From NCBI GenBank assembly GCA_001464815.1, contig LNDW01000015.1, positions 124,001 to 188,000 of the forward strand: 64,000 nucleotides of DNA, in the 5' to 3' direction. Shown piece after piece: positions 1 to 12,130 of this stretch. The translations under genes were made by a program, and so were the position numbers. Origin of the DNA: Betaproteobacteria bacterium Ga0077527. Its GTDB lineage: Bacteria; Pseudomonadota; Gammaproteobacteria; Burkholderiales; SG8-41. Below the pieces are notes generated by a model that saw nothing but the letters and a program-made list of their open reading frames with translations, made no database searches and was not told the DNA's origin. The first letter of the stretch is position 1, and each line of letters opens with the position of its first letter.

Positions 1-82
1 GGAGTGAAACATACGGGGCTGCGGACTCAGGAATGGAACTAGCGTCCTGTAGAATAAGGTTTTTTTCCGCTCTGGAACAGGC

Positions 83-1809
83 ATGCGGGTTTCACAATTT
101 TTCATATCGACACTCAAGGAAGCGCCATCCGAAGCCGAAGTCATCAGCCACAAGCTGATGATGCGCGCCGGCCTGATCAAACGCCTGACCAGCGGCGTCT
201 ACACTTGGATGCCGCTGGGCCTGCGCGTGCTGCGCAAGGCCGAGCAGATAGTGCGCGAGGAAATGAATCGCGGCGGCGCCATTGAGCTGCTTATGCCTGC
301 GGTGCAACCTGCGGAATTGTGGCAGGAATCCGGTCGCTGGCAGCAGTACGGCCCCGAACTGCTGCGCATCAAGGACCGCCACGACCGTGATTTCTGCTTT
401 GGCCCCACCCACGAGGAGGTGATCAGCGATGTGGTGCGCCGTGAGGTCAAGAGCTACCGCCAGTTGCCGCTGAACCTGTTCCAGATCCAGACCAAGTTCC
501 GCGACGAAATCCGTCCGCGCTTCGGCGTGATGCGCGGCCGCGAGTTCCTGATGAAGGATGCCTACTCCTTCCACACCGGCTACGATGATCTTGTGCGTGA
601 ATACCGCAACATGCACGACACCTACAGCCGCATTTTCACGCGACTGGGCCTGAAGTTCCGCGCGGTTGCGGCCGACACCGGCTCGATCGGCGGCACCGGT
701 TCACACGAGTTCCATGTGCTTGCCGACTCCGGCGAGGACGCCATCGCCTACTGCCCCCAATCGGACTACGCGGCCAACGTCGAGTTGGCAGAGGCGGTGG
801 CTCCGGTAAAAAAAAGAAAATCCCCTTCGGAAACTTATCAAAAAGTTTCAACCCCAGGCAAAACCTCCTGCACAGATGTAGCACAGCATTTAGGCATACC
901 CATCGAGAAAGTCGTTAAAACCATCGCAATCATCCGCGAGGATGTTGAAGACTCTCCCATCACAAGCGGCCGATTTGCACTTATCTTCCTCAGGGGCGAT
1001 CACGAATTAAATAACGTAAAAGCGCAGAAGATAATTGGCCGATTTCGTCTTGCAACCTCGGAAGAAATTGAATCAAGAATGGGCTGCCGCCCAGGTTATA
1101 TCGGCCCAAAGAACGGTGTGATGTGTTTGTATTTTATTGATAGAACCGTTGCCGAAATGAGTGATTTCGTTTGCGGTGCGAACGAGGCTGGATTTCACTA
1201 TGTTGGAGCCAACTGGGAACGAGACTACGAATACCCTGGCACCAATTTTGTTTACGACCTGCGCAATGTGCTCAGCGGCGACCCGTCGCCCGACGGCAAA
1301 GGCACGCTCGAACTGTGCCGCGGCATTGAGGTCGGACACATTTTCCAGTTACGCAGCAAATATGCCAAAGCGCTGAACCTCAGCTTTCTCGACGAGACTG
1401 GAAAATCGCAAATCATCGAGATGGGTTGTTACGGCATCGGCGTCACCCGTGTTGTCGCCGCTGCGATCGAACAGAACCACGATGAGCGCGGCATCATTTT
1501 CCCGCCGGCGCTTGCCCCCTTCGAGGTGGCTATCGTGCCCATCGGCTACGCCAAGAGTGAGGCGGTGCGCGAAGCCGCCGACCGCTTGCATGATGCATTG
1601 ATGGCTGCCGGCATCGACGTGCTGCTCGACAACCGTGACGAACGGCCCGGCGTGATGTTTGCCGACATGGAACTGATCGGCGTACCGCACCGTGTGGTCA
1701 TCGGCGACCGCGGCCTCAAGGAAGGTGTTGTCGAATACAAGGGCAGGCGCGACAGCGCAGCCCGCAATATCCCCTTGGCTGAAATAGAAAAGTCAATAAA
1801 ATCAATGGT

Positions 1810-1834
<25 letters not shown>
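83..1834 (+). CDS. proS: Prolyl-tRNA synthetase (bacterial type with editing domain)
   Basis: Charges tRNA-Pro with proline in the cytosol. The 583-residue product has the usual length for the bacterial form with an inserted editing domain. Class II catalytic segments are visible at roughly residues 100-160 ([10 protein letters not shown], then [12 protein letters not shown]), the INS/YbaK-like editing domain at about 225-395 ([22 protein letters not shown]), catalytic motif 3 near [17 protein letters not shown], and the anticodon-binding domain at the C terminus ([17 protein letters not shown]). The ATG at 83 follows a purine-rich GGAAC. The editing-domain DNA, about 800-1255, is conspicuously AT-richer than the flanks (two 60-base rows counted by hand: 28 and 27 G+C), suggesting a mosaic gene. 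The 3' end overlaps the next gene by 25 bases. Confidence 0.97.
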
Positions 1835-3391
<1,557 letters not shown>

Positions 3392-3406
3392 CGCCACCTC
3401 CAGCAG

Positions 3407-4948
3407 TCAAAGCTGCGGGTTGAGCCGCTCGGACTTGGCGTAGAGCTTGTTCAGCGCATTGATGTAGGCCTTGGCGGAAGCGACAACAATGTCGGTATCG
3501 GAACCCTGGCCGTTGACGATGCGCCCGTCGCGCGACAGGCGGACCGTGACTTCGCCCTGGGCATCGGTGCCAGTGGTGATCGCGTTGACCGAATACAGCA
3601 ACAACTCGGCCTGGCTTCCGACCAGCGCTTCGATCGCCTTGAACGCCGCATCGACCGGACCGCTGCCCTGCGCCTCCGAAGGCTGCTCCTTGCTGCCATC
3701 GGCCATCACGATGCGGGCATAGGGCGGCTCGCCTGTTTCCGAATGCGCAGTCAGTGAAACAAGGTTGAAGCGCTCGTTTTCGACATGTTCGAGGTTTTCC
3801 TCACTGATCAGCGCGTGCAGGTCCTCGTCGAAAATCTCACGCTTTTTGTCAGCCAGTTCCTTGAAACGCTTGAAGGCTGTATTGAGCGCCTCTTCAGACT
3901 CGAGCTCCACACCGATCTCCTGCAGCCGGGTTTTGAAGGCGTTGCGGCCGGAAAGCTTGCCCAGCGTCAGGCGGTTGGTGGTCCAGCCCACCGACTCCGC
4001 GCTCATGATCTCGTAGGTCTCGCGGTGCTTCAGCACGCCGTCCTGGTGAATGCCGGATTCGTGTGCGAAGGCATTGGCGCCGACGATGGCCTTGTTCGGC
4101 TGCACCGGGTAACCGGTGATGCCCGATACCAGTTTGGAAGCCGGCACGATCTGCGGCGCATCAATGTTGGTGTCGCACTGGAAAATGTCCTGACGGGTGC
4201 GTACCGCCATGACAATTTCCTCGAGCGAGGCATTGCCCGCCCGTTCGCCGAGACCATTGATCGTGCACTCGACCTGGCGTGCGCCGTTCTGCACCGCCGA
4301 CAGCGAGTTGGCCACCGCGAGCCCGAGATCGTTATGACAATGCACCGACCAGATCACCTGATCGGAATTCGGGATCCGCTCGCGCAGATTGCGGATCAGG
4401 CTGCCGAACTGGTCGGGCAGCGTATAACCGACGGTGTCGGGCACGTTGATCGTGCGCGCACCCGCCTTGATCACCTGTTCGAGAATGCGGCACAGGAAAT
4501 CAAGATCGGAGCGCCCCGCATCCTCGGCCGAGAATTCGACATTATCCGTGTAATCACGCGCCCACTTGATTGCACGAACCGCCTGTTCGACCACCTGCGA
4601 CGGCTCCATGCGCAGCTTCTTCTCCATGTGGATGGGTGAAGTCGCGATGAAGGTGTGAATGCGTGGCTGCGCCGCCACCTTTACCGCGTCACCGCAGCGG
4701 CGGACATCCTTTTCATTGGCACGTGCCAGACCGCAGATCGTGCTCTCCTTGATCGCGCGGGCAACCGCCTGCACGGACTCGAAATCGCCATCGCTTGCCG
4801 CCGGAAACCCGGCTTCGATGACATCGACGCGCATGCGCTCAAGCTGGCGCGCGATGCGCAGCTTGTCATCCTTGGTCATCGACGCGCCGGGGCTCTGCTC
4901 GCCGTCACGCATCGTGGTGTCGAATATGATCAGTTTTTCCTTGGCCAT
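3407..4948 (-). CDS. leuA: 2-isopropylmalate synthase
   Basis: First committed enzyme of leucine synthesis: condenses acetyl-CoA with 2-ketoisovalerate. The 513 residues match the family. The N-terminal TIM barrel begins with [16 protein letters not shown] (metal-binding Asp and substrate Arg), and [13 protein letters not shown] supplies the metal-binding histidines. The C-terminal LeuA regulatory domain for leucine feedback spans roughly residues 390-510. The start is ATG at 4948, with GCGAGG upstream as ribosome site. It lies downstream of pssA on the same strand but behind a 252-base gap that holds its own promoter and a short leucine-rich frame (5054-5155). Confidence 0.96.
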   Translation of the reverse strand: MAKEKLIIFDTTMRDGEQSPGASMTKDDKLRIARQLERMRVDVIEAGFPAASDGDFESVQAVARAIKESTICGLARANEKDVRRCGDAVKVAAQPRIHTFIATSPIHMEKKLRMEPSQVVEQAVRAIKWARDYTDNVEFSAEDAGRSDLDFLCRILEQVIKAGARTINVPDTVGYTLPDQFGSLIRNLRERIPNSDQVIWSVHCHNDLGLAVANSLSAVQNGARQVECTINGLGERAGNASLEEIVMAVRTRQDIFQCDTNIDAPQIVPASKLVSGITGYPVQPNKAIVGANAFAHESGIHQDGVLKHRETYEIMSAESVGWTTNRLTLGKLSGRNAFKTRLQEIGVELESEEALNTAFKRFKELADKKREIFDEDLHALISEENLEHVENERFNLVSLTAHSETGEPPYARIVMADGSKEQPSEAQGSGPVDAAFKAIEALVGSQAELLLYSVNAITTGTDAQGEVTVRLSRDGRIVNGQGSDTDIVVASAKAYINALNKLYAKSERLNPQL

Positions 4949-5053
4949 GACTCAAACCTCGCACTCTGGGGCCGCTGTTGGCGTGCCCGATGACAGTATC
5001 TGCCGGCCGATGTTCCGGTCCGGATGGGGGTGCTGCGAAGGGTGGGGGTGTAG

Positions 5054-5155
5054 TTAGCGCGCGCGGCCGCGCAGCAGCAGACCCGCCAGCGAAAGCACGC
5101 CGGCGGAAGTTTGGAACAGGGCCAAGGCCCCTGTGGTCTGCATTAACTGACACAT
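5054..5155 (-). CDS. Putative leucine-rich leader peptide of leuA
   Basis: A 33-codon frame lying entirely within the leuA leader, on the same strand. It contains eight leucine codons, including three consecutive CTG codons near its end (AGLLLRG), followed by a basic tail. The predicted transcription start from the promoter at 5165-5193 is about three bases before its ATG, so translation would be essentially leaderless. The pattern recalls leu attenuator peptides. However, no clear terminator hairpin with a T-run follows, so a mechanism is not demonstrated. It may be a chance frame. Confidence 0.3.
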   Translation of the reverse strand: MCQLMQTTGALALFQTSAGVLSLAGLLLRGRAR

Positions 5156-5164
5156 GATGGATTC

Positions 5165-5193
5165 AATATATCGGCTTTCCACGCCGGTCGCAA
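5165..5193 (-). promoter_or_regulatory. Predicted sigma70 promoter of leuA
   Basis: On the minus strand, -35 TTGCGA (5188-5193) and -10 TATATT (5165-5170) are separated by exactly 17 bases. Both lie in the gap between pssA and leuA. Transcription would begin near 5158 and give a leuA leader of about 210 bases. Confidence 0.55.
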
Positions 5194-5200
5194 GCCGTGC

Positions 5201-6025
5201 TCAGGCTCCATCACCATCCGGCGGTGCCGGACGACGCACCACTTTGTCGTATATCCACAGCACATAGCCTGACAGGCCGTACAGCACAAACAGCGCAAAC
5301 AGCAGCTCTGGAAGGGTGCCCGCAAAGGCGATCAACAACACAAAGCCGAGGGCTATTGCGACCACCGCAGAGAACGGCACGCTCTTGCGCAGATTGATGT
5401 CCTTACCGCTGTAAAAGCGCAGGTTGCTGACCATGGTCAGGCCGGCGACAAGGGTAAGCCCCCAGGCCAGCCACTTCACATCCGCGCCGCGCACCTGGTA
5501 TTCGCTCATCGCCAGCACCAGACCGGCCACCAGCGCCGCCGCCGCGGGGCTGGGCAGGCCCTGGAAAAAACGCTTGTCGACGATGTCGATGTTGGTATTG
5601 AAGCGCGCCAGCCGCAGCGCGGCGCAGGCGCAGTAAACAAAAGCGGCGATCCAGCCAAGCTTGGTCGAAAGCCAGGGGCCCAGTATCGGCACGGTCTTCA
5701 TCGCCGCAAAATCCTTCAGTGCCCATACGTAAACCACGAGCGCCGGCGCCACCCCGAAGGACACCATGTCCGAGAGGCTGTCGAGCTCGGCACCGAAATC
5801 ACTCTGCGTGCGGGTCAGCCGGGCCACCCGACCGTCGAGTCCGTCGAGCACCAGCGCAACAAAGATGGCAATGGCCGCCTGTTCGAAGCGGCCGCTGACC
5901 GCCTGTACCACGGCATAGAACCCGGCAAAAAGGGCAGCCAGGGTAAACATGTTCGGCAGCCAATAGATGCCGCGACGCGCGAAACGCGACTTGATGAACT
6001 GCTTGTGTTCCCTGAGTTCGGTCAT
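5201..6025 (-). CDS. pssA: CDP-diacylglycerol--serine O-phosphatidyltransferase
   Basis: Makes phosphatidylserine from CDP-diacylglycerol and serine at the inner membrane. The product has 274 residues. The CDP-alcohol phosphotransferase signature DG-x2-AR-x8-G-x3-D-x3-D is intact (DGLDGRVARL...GAELDSLSD, about residues 61-88). Several membrane helices follow, and the tail is charged. It lies 31 bases downstream of psd, the next enzyme of phosphatidylethanolamine synthesis, so the two form a functional pair. The ATG at 6025 is supported by family alignment (the MTELREHKQFIKSRFARRGI opening). Confidence 0.95.
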   Translation of the reverse strand: MTELREHKQFIKSRFARRGIYWLPNMFTLAALFAGFYAVVQAVSGRFEQAAIAIFVALVLDGLDGRVARLTRTQSDFGAELDSLSDMVSFGVAPALVVYVWALKDFAAMKTVPILGPWLSTKLGWIAAFVYCACAALRLARFNTNIDIVDKRFFQGLPSPAAAALVAGLVLAMSEYQVRGADVKWLAWGLTLVAGLTMVSNLRFYSGKDINLRKSVPFSAVVAIALGFVLLIAFAGTLPELLFALFVLYGLSGYVLWIYDKVVRRPAPPDGDGA

Positions 6026-6056
6026 TGGTGAATGTTAAACCATCCGCCAACCCGCG

Positions 6057-6701
6057 CTAGGCGAGTTCAGCAAGCACCGTTTCCGTGGCATAAACCTTGT
6101 CACCTACCGCGGCACGGGGCACCGCCTGCGGCGGCAGGTAGACGTCTACACGAGAACCAAAGCGGATAAAGCCGTAGCGGTCGCCACGCTTGAATCGGTC
6201 GCCGGTTTTCGCGTAACTGAGGATGCGCCGGGCAACCAGACCCGCAACCTGCACGCAGGTGACGTCGTGACCGGATTCCGTGCGCAGGCAGGTCACGGCC
6301 CGCTCATTCTCCAGGGAGGCCTTGGCCAGATCGGCATTGAAAAAGCTTCCGGCAAAGTACTCGGTTTTGGTAACCGTGCCATCGACCGGGATGCGGTTCG
6401 AGTGGGCGTTGAACACATTCATGAACACGCTGATCTTCAGAGCATCACGGTCAAGATAAGGGTCACGCACTTTTTCCACAGACACAATGCGTCCGTCTGC
6501 AGGCGACAGCACTGCGGCGGGCGCTGGCGGAATCAACCGCGGCGGATCACGAAAAAACTGCACCATGAACACCACCACCAGCCACGGAAAAGCCGCCCAG
6601 CCGAAACCGGCCCAGGCATGAACGGCGACGGCAACGAACAGCGCGATGGCAATAAACGGCCAACCTTCGCGGGCGATCAGCGGATGCGGATAGTTGTTCA
6701 T
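6057..6701 (-). CDS. psd: Phosphatidylserine decarboxylase, short (archaetidylserine-type) form
   Basis: Converts phosphatidylserine to phosphatidylethanolamine. The 214-residue size fits the short Psd family. Two N-terminal membrane segments precede the catalytic part: [14 protein letters not shown], then [16 protein letters not shown], and the self-cleavage motif [11 protein letters not shown], where the GS serine becomes the pyruvoyl group. I chose ATG at 6701 (MNNYPHPL). The upstream GTG alternative at 6728 would begin inside the terminator hairpin that follows ilvC. No good Shine-Dalgarno precedes the ATG; the T-run of that terminator sits there instead. Confidence 0.93.
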   Translation of the reverse strand: MNNYPHPLIAREGWPFIAIALFVAVAVHAWAGFGWAAFPWLVVVFMVQFFRDPPRLIPPAPAAVLSPADGRIVSVEKVRDPYLDRDALKISVFMNVFNAHSNRIPVDGTVTKTEYFAGSFFNADLAKASLENERAVTCLRTESGHDVTCVQVAGLVARRILSYAKTGDRFKRGDRYGFIRFGSRVDVYLPPQAVPRAAVGDKVYATETVLAELA

Positions 6702-6710
6702 GATTACAAT

Positions 6711-6768
6711 AAAAAAGGCGGCTGGCACGATCCGCGCCCAAGGGTGCGGAGCATTGCTTCAGCCGCCT
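6711..6768 (-). terminator. Rho-independent terminator after ilvC
   Basis: On the minus strand, AGGCGGCTG (6760-6768) pairs with CAGCCGCC (6717-6724) and is followed directly by six T (6711-6716). The long loop contains a second small stem (TCCGC/GCGGA). It lies between the ilvC stop and the psd start, and its T-run ends only nine bases before the psd ATG. Confidence 0.65.
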
Positions 6769-6780
6769 GGTGAACCGGCA

Positions 6781-8345
<1,565 letters not shown>

Positions 8346-8349
8346 GGCA

Positions 8350-10047
8350 TCACACCAGGATCATCTCCGACAGGCCCTTGCCGCCGGGCACCATCGGAAA
8401 CACGTTTTCGGTCTGATCCGTCAGGAAATCCATGAACACCAGTTCTTTCTTGCGCGCAAAGGCTTCCTTCAGTGCGGGCTCGACGTCTGCCGGCTTTTCG
8501 ATGCGCATGCCGACATGGCCGTAGGCCTCTGCAAGCCGTACGAAATCGGGCAGGGCATCCATGTACGATTCGGAATAACGGTTACCGTGAAAGAACTCCT
8601 GCCACTGGCGAACCATTCCCATGTAGCGATTGTTAAGGTTGATCATCTTGATCGGCAACCGGTACTGCTTGCAGGTCGACAGTTCCTGGATGCACATCTG
8701 GACCGAGGCCTCGCCGGTGACGCAGGCGACGGTGGCTTTCGGGTGAGCGAGCTGCACGCCCATGGCGTAAGGCAGGCCCACACCCATCGTGCCCAGACCG
8801 CCGGAGTTGATCCAGCGCCGGGGCTTGTCGAATTTGTAGAACTGCGCGGCCCACATCTGGTGCTGGCCGACGTCTGAAGTGACAAAGGCTTCGCCCTTGG
8901 TCACCTTGTACAGGGTCTCGACCACGAACTGCGGCTTGATGATGGCGCTGGAGCGGTCGTATTTGAGGCAATCGCGGCTGCGCCACTGCCCGATCTGAGT
9001 CCACCAGGCCTTGAGCGCGGCCTTGTCCGGGCCGCCACGCGCGGCTTCGATCTGGCGCATCAGTTCCTTCAGCACGTCACGAACATTGCCGACCACCGGA
9101 ACATCAACCTTCACGCGCTTGGAAATCGATGCTGGATCAATGTCGATGTGAATAATCTGCCGCGGCTCCTCGAAGAAGTGCTTCGGATTGCCGATGACGC
9201 GATCATCAAAACGCGCACCAACCGCCAGCAGCACGTCGCAGTGCTGCATGGCCATGTTGGCTTCGTAAGTGCCATGCATGCCAAGCATGCCGAGGTTCTG
9301 CGGATCGGTTGCCGGGTAGCCCCCGAGGCCCATGAGGGTGTTGGTGCAGGGATATCCCAGTGCACGCACCAATTGCGCCAATTCCACCGAGGCATCGCCA
9401 AGAATGACACCGCCACCGGTGTAGATCATTGGGCGCTTCGCCTCCAACAGCAGTTTTGCAGCCTTTTTGATTTGCCCGGGATGCCCCTTGACCACGGGGT
9501 TGTACGAGCGCATCGAGATCGTCTTCGGATACTCAAACTCGGCTTTCAACGCAGTGATGTCCTTGGGGATGTCCACCACTACTGGGCCGGGCCTGCCGGT
9601 CGAAGCAATGTAGAAGGCTTTCTTGATCGTGACCGCCAGATCTTTGATGTCCTTGATCAGGAAATTGTGCTTGACGCAAGGACGGGTGATGCCAACGGTA
9701 TCGCACTCTTGAAAAGCGTCTTCGCCGATAGCATGCGTCGGAACCTGCCCGGTGATGATCACCATCGGAATCGAGTCCATAAAAGCAGTCGCGATACCAG
9801 TCACGGCATTGGTAACACCCGGACCCGAAGTCACCAGGGCAACACCGACCTTGTCAGTGGAGCGGGCATAGGCATCAGCCGCGTGTACTGCCGCCTGTTC
9901 ATGGCGGACCAGCACATGCTTCACCATGTCCTGCTTGAAAAGTTCGTCATAGAGGAAAAGGACCGCACCGCCCGGATACCCGAACACGTGCTCGACGCCC
10001 TCCGCCTGAAGACAACGCACTACGATCTCTGCGCCCGACAATTGCAT
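8350..10047 (-). CDS. ilvB: Acetolactate synthase large (catalytic) subunit
   Basis: ThDP-dependent enzyme that makes 2-acetolactate or 2-aceto-2-hydroxybutyrate from pyruvate. From ATG 10047 (MQLSGAEIVVRCLQAEGV) it has 565 residues. The open frame continues to 10299, but that part has no family similarity and runs through the promoter. Key motifs are FGYPGGAVL, the ThDP-activating glutamate in RHEQAAVHAADAYAR, FAD-domain GARFDDRVIGN, and the ThDP/Mg motif ending in LNNRYMGMVRQWQ. GEASVQ occurs where GDGSFQ-type sequence is common, a conservative variation. It heads the ilvBNC operon. Confidence 0.96.
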   Translation of the reverse strand: MQLSGAEIVVRCLQAEGVEHVFGYPGGAVLFLYDELFKQDMVKHVLVRHEQAAVHAADAYARSTDKVGVALVTSGPGVTNAVTGIATAFMDSIPMVIITGQVPTHAIGEDAFQECDTVGITRPCVKHNFLIKDIKDLAVTIKKAFYIASTGRPGPVVVDIPKDITALKAEFEYPKTISMRSYNPVVKGHPGQIKKAAKLLLEAKRPMIYTGGGVILGDASVELAQLVRALGYPCTNTLMGLGGYPATDPQNLGMLGMHGTYEANMAMQHCDVLLAVGARFDDRVIGNPKHFFEEPRQIIHIDIDPASISKRVKVDVPVVGNVRDVLKELMRQIEAARGGPDKAALKAWWTQIGQWRSRDCLKYDRSSAIIKPQFVVETLYKVTKGEAFVTSDVGQHQMWAAQFYKFDKPRRWINSGGLGTMGVGLPYAMGVQLAHPKATVACVTGEASVQMCIQELSTCKQYRLPIKMINLNNRYMGMVRQWQEFFHGNRYSESYMDALPDFVRLAEAYGHVGMRIEKPADVEPALKEAFARKKELVFMDFLTDQTENVFPMVPGGKGLSEMILV

Positions 10048-10112
10048 GATTTTTTTACCCGCGCGGACCGAAGGACCGCGATGACCGGGCTGCTTCAAAA
10101 AGGAAACCCGAA

Positions 10113-10142
10113 ACATTACCGGTGCACCCCCAGTACGGTCAA
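10113..10142 (-). promoter_or_regulatory. Predicted sigma70 promoter of ilvBNC
   Basis: On the minus strand, -35 TTGACC (10137-10142) and -10 TAATGT (10113-10118) are 18 bases apart. The predicted start near 10106 leaves a leader of about 60 bases that can fold into a short CGCGG/CCGCG hairpin just before the ilvB start. No leader peptide or T-run was found. Confidence 0.5.
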
Positions 10143-10270
10143 GCAAATAATCTGATGAAACAGCAGGATAGCCCTGCGCGCCGGCAACAACTATGCTTGC
10201 CTGCATTCGGTGTTTTGCTAAGATGCCGCCGACCTCAAGGCGCAAACAAGCGCTGCCGCCCTTTGGGCGG

Positions 10271-10858
10271 ATGATAAGAAAAGGCAACCCACTGGCCACC
10301 TACAAGGAACTCGCCGATTTCCTTGCCGAAGTCGAACGTCGGGCGTTCAAACAAGCGGTTTTTTCCGTTAGGGATGAACACCTTGCGCTGGATATCGTGC
10401 AGGAGGCGATGCTCAAGTTGTCGGAAAAATACTCGGCCCGGCCGGCAAACGAGTTTCCGATGCTGTTCCAGCGTATCCTGCAAAACGCGATCCGTGATTT
10501 CTTTCGCCGGCAGAAGGTGCGTAACGCCTGGGTCACCCCGCTTGGCAACCTTTTTGGTCCGGATCAGGAAGACGACAGCGACCCCCTTGAAAGCATGGAA
10601 ATCGACAACGGATCCAAGCTGGCGTCACGCCCTGCGGAGCAGTTGGAGCAAAAGCAAGTACTTGATTTTATTGAAAAATCTATTGAGACCCTACCGGCAC
10701 GTCAACGCGAGGCATTTATGCTGCGTTACTGGGAGGAACTCGATGTCGCTGAGGCTGCAAAGGTAATGGGTTGCTCGGAGGGAAGCGTGAAAACGCACTG
10801 CTCCCGGGCAACGCATGCTTTGGCGACATTGCTCAAGAAACAAGGTATTGAGCTATGA
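10271..10858 (+). CDS. ECF-like RNA polymerase sigma factor
   Basis: A 195-residue sigma factor with region 2 (about residues 25-95, AFKQAVFSVRDEHLALDIVQEAML...FFRRQKVRNAW) and region 4 (about 130-190, LPARQREAFMLRYWEELDVAEAAKVMGCSEGSVKTH, a clear helix-turn-helix). Residues between them are acidic and variable. I give ATG 10271 as start. Alignment with relatives of the type MATYKELADFL suggests the true start may be the CTG at LATYKELADFL, which has AAGG at good spacing. It overlaps the next gene by ATGA and heads a four-gene cassette of small envelope-type proteins. Confidence 0.88.
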   Translation: MIRKGNPLATYKELADFLAEVERRAFKQAVFSVRDEHLALDIVQEAMLKLSEKYSARPANEFPMLFQRILQNAIRDFFRRQKVRNAWVTPLGNLFGPDQEDDSDPLESMEIDNGSKLASRPAEQLEQKQVLDFIEKSIETLPARQREAFMLRYWEELDVAEAAKVMGCSEGSVKTHCSRATHALATLLKKQGIEL

Positions 10859-11241
10859 CCGCCCCAGAACAGGAAATCGCAAAAAAAATCATCAACAAGC
10901 TTGACCTCGGGTCCCGGGATCTCGATCCCGCCACAGTCTTGCGGCTGGCGACTGCCCGTGACCTGGCTCTGGATCGTTACAAGCATCTCCCCTCCGAAAA
11001 CCTGGTGACTGCCAGCGGGTTGTTTACCCAAGATTCTGGCCGCTCCGGCAACGGCTTGCGTTACATCATGCCCCTGATGGTTCTGCTTCTCGGGCTTGCT
11101 GGCATCGTCTATTGGCAGGGCAGCAATGGCGCGGATGGAGAAGTCGCCGACATTGACGCGCGGCTGCTTACCGACGACCTGCCGATCGACGCCTACCTCG
11201 ATAAAGGCTTCGATTCATGGCTAAAGCGGCAGTCGCACTGA
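10855..11241 (+). CDS. DUF3619-type single-pass membrane protein (candidate anti-sigma partner)
   Basis: A 128-residue protein with a cytoplasmic-like N-terminal half (residues 1-70), one membrane helix (about 75-92, YIMPLMVLLLGLAGIVYW) and a short acidic C-terminal part. It matches DUF3619 in layout. Its ATG overlaps the sigma-factor stop (ATGA). A single-pass protein translated coupled to a sigma factor is a typical anti-sigma arrangement, but no characterised anti-sigma domain is recognisable, so that role is inference from context. Confidence 0.75.
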   Translation: MTAPEQEIAKKIINKLDLGSRDLDPATVLRLATARDLALDRYKHLPSENLVTASGLFTQDSGRSGNGLRYIMPLMVLLLGLAGIVYWQGSNGADGEVADIDARLLTDDLPIDAYLDKGFDSWLKRQSH

Positions 11242-11690
11242 TTTGCTGGCTCTGCCTCGCGCTGCCGGCATTCGCCGCCCAATCCTCCAAGCAGGCCATC
11301 AAACCGGTTCGGCCGACCTGGACTGAGCTGACCTCGGCACAACAGCAGGTACTGGCCCCGCTAGCCACGGACTGGAGCGAGATGGAGGGATCCCAGCGCA
11401 AGAAATGGGTGACCATCGCCAACCGCTATCCGAAAATGAAGTCCGCCGAGCAGGAGCGCCTGCAGCAACGCATGAAAGACTGGGCTGCATTGACGCCTTC
11501 GCAGCGCCAGGAGGCCCGTGAACGATATCAGGGCATCAAGAAACTCAACCCAGGCCAGCGACGCGAGGTTGCCAAGCAGTGGGATGCCTATCGCAAAACC
11601 CTGGCCCAGCCCAATACCCAATTTGACCCGCCCGTCGGCGAACCACTGAGTTCACCGCCAGGGGCTGCCGCAGCCGTCGAGCGTCAGTGA
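11217..11690 (+). CDS. DUF3106 exported protein
   Basis: A 157-residue protein with a signal peptide (MAKAAVALICWLCLALPAFAAQ, cleavage after AFA). The mature part contains repeated basic W-motifs: WSEMEGSQRKKWVTIANRYPKM, then LQQRMKDWAALTPSQRQEARERY, then LNPGQRREVAKQWDAY. This is the DUF3106 pattern. It overlaps the DUF3619 gene by 25 bases in another frame. Predicted periplasmic, possibly metal- or stress-related by analogy with helical Spy-like proteins, but that is conjecture. Confidence 0.8.
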   Translation: MAKAAVALICWLCLALPAFAAQSSKQAIKPVRPTWTELTSAQQQVLAPLATDWSEMEGSQRKKWVTIANRYPKMKSAEQERLQQRMKDWAALTPSQRQEARERYQGIKKLNPGQRREVAKQWDAYRKTLAQPNTQFDPPVGEPLSSPPGAAAAVERQ

Positions 11691-12130
11691 CCCCCCCGAC
11701 CCCCGGACTTGGCCGGCGCTTGCTCTGCCTGATTTACGAAGTCCTGCTGCTGACCGCCGTTATTCTGCTCTCAGGTGGAATCGCCACCGGCATGGCCGGA
11801 TTGCTTGGTATTTCCGTGACCCCGTTGCTGACCCAAACCGTCGTACTACTGGTCTGTGGCGGCTATTTTCTCGTGCAATGGATGCGCAATGGTCAAACCC
11901 TGCCAATGAAAACCTGGCGTATCCGCATCGAAACCCGGGATGGTCGTTCCCTGGATGCAGGGACATCCCTGCGCCGTCTTTTTTTGGCGTCACTGGGTTA
12001 TGCCGTTGCCGGCATCACCATTCTGTGGGCATTGTTTGACCGGGATCACCAGTTCCTGCATGACCGCCTTGGCGGCACCCGGTTGGTGTCACTGGCGACC
12101 GTAAGGCCAGAACCCGGGGATACCGGTTAA
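11687..12130 (+). CDS. RDD family membrane protein
   Basis: A 147-residue integral membrane protein with the RDD layout: GRRLLCLIYEVLLL at the first helix, a second helix around residues 50-65, WRIRIETRDGRSLD linker, then SLRRLFLASLGYAVAGI and a third helix, and the HDRLGGTRLV end motif. The start is GTG at 11687, overlapping the TGA of the DUF3106 gene. It ends overlapping the lptG stop on the other strand by four bases. Substrate unknown; some RDD proteins act in ion transport. Confidence 0.85.
   Translation: MTPPTPGLGRRLLCLIYEVLLLTAVILLSGGIATGMAGLLGISVTPLLTQTVVLLVCGGYFLVQWMRNGQTLPMKTWRIRIETRDGRSLDAGTSLRRLFLASLGYAVAGITILWALFDRDHQFLHDRLGGTRLVSLATVRPEPGDTG

Noticed and set aside
1-82. Promoter of proS (TAGAAT at 50-55)
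   Set aside because: No acceptable -35 at 16-18 bases; too little upstream sequence to judge.
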